Source of the DNA: Lepidonotus clava
Lineage: Eukaryota; Annelida; Polychaeta; Phyllodocida; Polynoidae
Direction: 5' to 3'
DNA length: 64,000 bases
NCBI GenBank assembly: GCA_936440205.1
Contig: OW387148.1
Location: forward strand, 19,151,961 to 19,215,960
The notes under the pieces are model-generated. The model saw only the letters and a list, made by a program, of their open reading frames with translations, was not told the DNA's origin and did not search any database. A program made the position numbers and the translations under genes. Below are positions 59,506 to 64,000 of this stretch, one piece after another (the first letter of the stretch is position 1; every line of letters begins with the position of its first letter).

Positions 59506-62500
59506 ATTTGTCGCCTTCTACGAACAGCAAGGGGCTGCTGGGGAGTGATATACGAGTTTATACATCATAGACTTAATTAGTGGATGATGCGCAGGTGCTG
59601 TATTTTTTAACGAGACTCCTTGATATACCGATTGCGAATTTCTTTTACTTCTATAATTTCAATTTATCATTGTACCTGATTATTAATACAAATCCCACAA
59701 GCGACCACAATATAGGATAGTCATGATCAGTTAAGATAATTGAAGAGATTAACTACGTCAATGTCATAAGTTATTAGGGTTTTTGTCCAAGTTGATGCCG
59801 AAATATGTTTGCTGACAAATCATACAACTCATAAGTCATCATATTCATATGATGTGAGTTTTCCTTTCTTTATATTTTCTGCAGTTCATCAATGTTTCAT
59901 ACATTTGATAGATGATGCGAAATACGTTCTAATAACCAATTAACCTCTATGAAATCTCTTATTAAGGTGATTATTATTTCTGTCTTATTCAAAGATGCAT
60001 ATTATACTGATAGAAGAAACTATTCACAGACGAATTGGCTCGTTACGTTTCATAGTAGATAACAAGCCTATTCGTCGCTTGTATTTCTCCAGTTATTTCA
60101 GCTTGAAAAATATCACTTTCAATCTCTACATTACAATAGCTAGCTATGACTGGGTTTATCTTCTGGGAATGTAACACCTGGGTTTGATATAATGAGTGTG
60201 CCCACTGAATTGAAGGCGCGGGATAAATTTCCAGTGCATACCTATAATTAATGTTGTGACAATATCATGTCAGATATCTGAAAGCGTTGTGTAAAATCTT
60301 GGAATATTCTACCTCGGTAATGCATGAAGCATTACAATCCTGTGCCCGATAGTGTCAGGTTATTGGAAGTCAATCCACGAACCTACCCAATCCCTTGCAT
60401 TGGATTTACAATAGCTTGCATCACTGGAAGAAGCTCATTTTGCTTCTTACTCAAAAGAAGTAACCCCAATCAATTCTCAGAAACCCTACCTCAACATGTC
60501 TCGAGTTAATTTAGTTTGAATTTATTGCGTCTTTTTAAAGAGCTTTTTGAAATCAGAGTCAATACATCTTTGCTAAATGCTCTAAATTTATTGGCACCAA
60601 CCTGTTGGTGGGCCAGAGGCAAGCAACCGGTTTTGCCCGCTGATTGATATTTTCTTTACTCAAAATAAACGTATGTTAATGCTGTGCGACTTTTTCCTAA
60701 ATGTATATACATGGTATTTACATGTTTCTGAAAGCTGGATTGCATGTTCTCTGCCTCAATGTCGGTTTTATTATACTTTGGAAAATTATTTTACCAAACG
60801 TCTACTTGAGCGTCAGACATAGCTTCATACTTATATTTTGAAGAGTATGACTTAGTTTTGAAACTTGTAGAATTGCAATATCATAACTTTGATAATATAA
60901 TCCTAGGTTTGATCTTAAATCTTTCGCCGATCCCACGTACGGTAAGAAACCTTCGTGAAATGAGGACTTTAATTGTCCATAATTTATTTTGAGTAACAGT
61001 CACGACCTTGGTGATGAGTGATGATACATGGCCTAGTTTCCATCAAATAGGGGATTTCTTACTAAGAAGTTGATGTTCTCATATTAATCAGTTCAAATTT
61101 GTTTTTTGTTCATGTGACATAATGGTTTTGAATATAGGCCTATATTCTGGTAGGATCCAGTATAAATGACTTAAAAATAGAAATGGCTTTCCCATGTGTT
61201 TAGTTCCAGCTTACTGCATGGATAATTGAGAACCTGCATTTGCATTTAAGATTAAATGAGGGGTCTCCATTAGAATTTAACAAAATAATTAGATGCAGTG
61301 AGACAGCTCGGGGGAAGACCCTTTAATGCACCAAACCATTGGCGTGGTTGTCAACATTATGAATGCACATCGGTAGACGATCAGTTCCATTGTAGCCAGT
61401 CATTCGGTTAGCTGTGAATCAAAAGTGGAGAAAATATTGATGTTCAAAAAGTTTTCCTTTCAAATCAACAGTTGAAAGAATATTTATTAATGTTCCATCA
61501 CAGACAGGGGAAATGAGCGTATTTTTTTTCTGTTTGTTTTCTTTTAACAAAATAAACTTACATATCAATTACGGACTTACATGACAACTGTTACCAACTA
61601 TATAGACCGACACGATGATGAAGCAAAGGAGCAGAGATGAGTTGTATACACTGACAAAAACAAATATTACATTGATGACCGAATAAATGCAGTCATAATA
61701 GTTAAGCTGCGATTGTCCACGTTCACACCATTAAATATTTACAGCGACATCTGTAATTGCCCGAGTAAAAGTAACTTTATTCAAAACCATAGTCTTTTGT
61801 TTCTGGCAGGATTTGTGTAGGTAGGCTATGTAATATGTATCAATGTACAGCAAGGGTTTAGACTATATTATTAGTTAATCTTAGTTTGGTTAGCCAGGTA
61901 ACACAGTGAAATAGAAATAAACATTGTTATCAGTAGGGCCAATACGAGTATCTTCGATTGAGGAAGTTAACATAAGCTAGCGCTACGAAAATCACACTTC
62001 TGAAGTGTGCATATAACTTCAATGTTCTGAATCACTCCTATTTCATTTCCTTGAGAAGAAAATATATATGATAAGAGACTGAATCCCGAGGCCCTTGGTT
62101 AAATTACCCAGACATGAATGTTAATTGATGTATCTTGTTCCTGCCCACCCCATTAATCCAAAATCCAAGATGCGGTTTATTCAACCAACTAGAGAAAGAT
62201 AAGAGTAACGAGAATTGTTCCGACAATAATCTGAGAATAAGCTTGGTATTCGGCCTCCCTTTTACAGAAGCTGTGTTATCAACCTTCTCCTGATCTTATG
62301 AGCTTCAAGAATTGCCAACGGTAAAGTTACATGCATTTGCTTTTCTATCAACAGACAATTTTGTTTAAGAGAATTCGGATTTCCAAATATCCTTATTCAA
62401 AATTATTCAGAAGTAAACAATCACTTATGTCTCGCGAGCCGTCAGTGTGACGTTCTGTTTGAATTTATTAATAACCTTGGTTGCATTTTCAATAGATTCA

Positions 62501-62555
62501 CAATCCATGTCCATTGCTTCTTCATTCTCCAACAGTTCAAAGAAACTATAGTTTG
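59506..62555. other. Non-coding stretch with a candidate conserved block
   Basis: AT-rich. A block at about 61200-61350 contains ATTTGCAT (POU octamer) and ATAATTAG/GATTAAAT homeodomain words close together. CACCAACCTGTTGGTG near 60596 is a short palindrome. No exon recognised. Confidence 0.35.
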
Positions 62556-62828
62556 TAGTCTTTGTCAGCACACAGTAAAAGAAGAGTCTTGTTTTCTCCT
62601 GAGCGATAATAGGAGTAGTTGGTCTTTATCACAGCTGGGTTTTTCGCCTCCACCCGAGCTGACGAGCTTCAGAAAAGCTCCACCAGGAGGAGCCATTGCC
62701 TCAATTTCCGGTCGCTCGACTTCACCTCCAATGTGTTGAATTCCTCGTCCCTTTTTGTAATTGCCTTTAACCTCCAGACTTCCTATCTTGTTCAGTGGGG
62801 CATTTCTGAAAGGGAAAAAGGACGATTA
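62556..62828 (-). other. Open minus-strand frame behind a strong acceptor-like site (weak exon candidate)
   Basis: A run TTTTTCCCTTTCAG (AG at about 62810) is followed on the minus strand by a frame of about 80 codons open to a stop near 62556. It is Gly/Lys/Glu-rich, with no domain I recognise. The opposite strand is also open for 77 codons, so low stop density may simply reflect composition. It could be a terminal exon or a conserved non-coding block. Confidence 0.15.
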
Positions 62829-64000
62829 AGATCCAAGGCCATCAGAGACTGATATCAACAAAGTTGGTTCAGTTATAAGTAGTTATTTTACTGCTTTAGA
62901 CTTTACCTTTTTAACATGCCCTAACATTCTATTTCATTTGAAAATGCCATTATCTGGAAGGTCAATGGGACGTTTTATTCTTAAATCTTACCATTAAATA
63001 GCCATTATAATCCTTGGTCTTTTACCCAGAGCATCAACAATATAGTATCACATAGCTTAATATGTAAGAAGTCGGTTGATATAAAGGAGATGGAAATTCA
63101 CCGGTTTACCATAAACAAGTGACTTTTACAATTGAATTCTAAAATCCTACGAAGCCACATAGGCCTAATTATGATGTAGATAAACTCTTCATTTCAACTT
63201 TGTCAAATTTGATAGGAGAGGCCACAAACTCAAATTTCAGTGTACTACTCATAAAATCTCAAATAACCGCGCACACTGTGTATCATATGCAAACTGAGTA
63301 ACCATCTCTAAATCCCGATTTCCGTATACTACTAACACGTCGCATGCATAATGCCCCATTCGCCCTGGGCAATTTGTCACTGCGATCTTATTATCGTAAG
63401 CATGAAAAATATAATTTTGACTAGATAACATTAAGTTATTCACTGATAGCTTCTTGGTAAACCACAAACATATTTACCAACAATATTAATTCTAAATACA
63501 AAAAGATTGCAATTATATATCAGATCGCAACGGTAAATTTCCCGCGGCGAATGGGGCTTAAGAGAGTCAATTCAAGGTCCAAACTCAGGTAGGCTATACA
63601 GTTATTGTGTAGCGAGTTTTGGCAACGTCACGCATCTAGGCAGCGACAAAAATATATTCTCAGTGACCCGCCGCCTAATGAAGTAAGATACATTGACTAA
63701 TAATGAACAATATTCCTAGGAGACATACACATTTTGATATGAATGCCTTTGCTGATGGTCCAGGGCAACAACTAAACTAATAAACGTTTTCGTTTGATTT
63801 GAAATCATTTCCATGTATCGACAGTTTCACACCAACAGAATTAACATCAAATTATGAGAACAGCTTCGTTTTTTCACAAGTATACCTAGGGCAATGAGGA
63901 CATCCTTCTAAGGAGACTTTGACCAATTGCTCTATTTGTTACGATGGACTACTATGCGACAGATGTCTTATCGTGTGATGGATGGATTCTTATGTGAAAG
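62829..64000. other. Non-coding stretch, nothing recognised
   Basis: AT-rich to the right edge; no exon, RNA or element boundary seen. Confidence 0.4.

Noticed and set aside
59229-59570. 113-codon plus-strand frame
   Set aside because: Runs antisense through the SINE.

Overview
The window is eukaryotic, almost certainly a non-vertebrate metazoan (probably marine). It is AT-rich and almost free of coding sequence, and it carries long microsatellites, many short inverted-repeat transposons, a tRNA-derived SINE and a solo LTR. Nothing in it looks bacterial or viral: there are no operons, no ribosome-binding-site logic and no dense gene packing. The palindromic word TAGGCCTA is strongly over-represented, and I associate it with several marine invertebrate genomes, but I cannot assign a phylum from this window alone.

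Genes. The one convincing gene is on the minus strand at the left edge. A 316-codon frame, open to the window boundary, starts at 948. It encodes a signal peptide, a short ectodomain, one membrane span and a long Ser/Gly-rich cytoplasmic tail. I do not recognise the family. A GC-rich block about 1 kb upstream (2065-1828, minus) has an ATG, a good splice donor and a phase that would join in frame to that exon, so it may be an upstream exon or a promoter. No other confident protein-coding exon was found. A 173-aa open frame near 24.1-24.6 kb is flanked by splice-like signals, and a shorter open frame lies at 62.6-62.8 kb; both are weak candidates.

Mobile DNA makes up most of the recognisable structure. 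At least six short elements begin with AG(G/C)CC- or AGG-type termini, end with the reverse complement, and sit between 3-bp TAA/TTA/ATA duplications (PIF/Harbinger-like MITEs): 7200-7402, 12888-13383, 17812-18736 with a second one nested at 17918-18483, 53187-53331 and 57996-58466. A foldback at 30471-30620 has similar ends. A second MITE family has TTAA-type, piggyBac-like ends, with two copies in opposite orientation at 3411-3575 and 14761-15370. A tRNA-headed SINE lies at 59102-59505 (minus). A 976-bp solo LTR with a 4-bp duplication lies at 27971-28946 (minus). A poly(A)-tailed retroposed 3' end lies near 5941-6402 (minus). Several long foldbacks are also present.

The most unusual structure is a palindromic minisatellite at 43624-44442. 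About 13 C-rich units are followed by about 30 inverted, G-rich units, with unit variants in the same order from the outside in.

The remaining DNA is anonymous intron or intergenic sequence. It is dotted with GC-richer patches and transcription-factor-like motifs (perfect CREs, an X-box, an ER6 nuclear-receptor palindrome, an octamer, and a CRE-TATA-Inr arrangement). These could be enhancers or promoters, but only cross-species comparison can tell.
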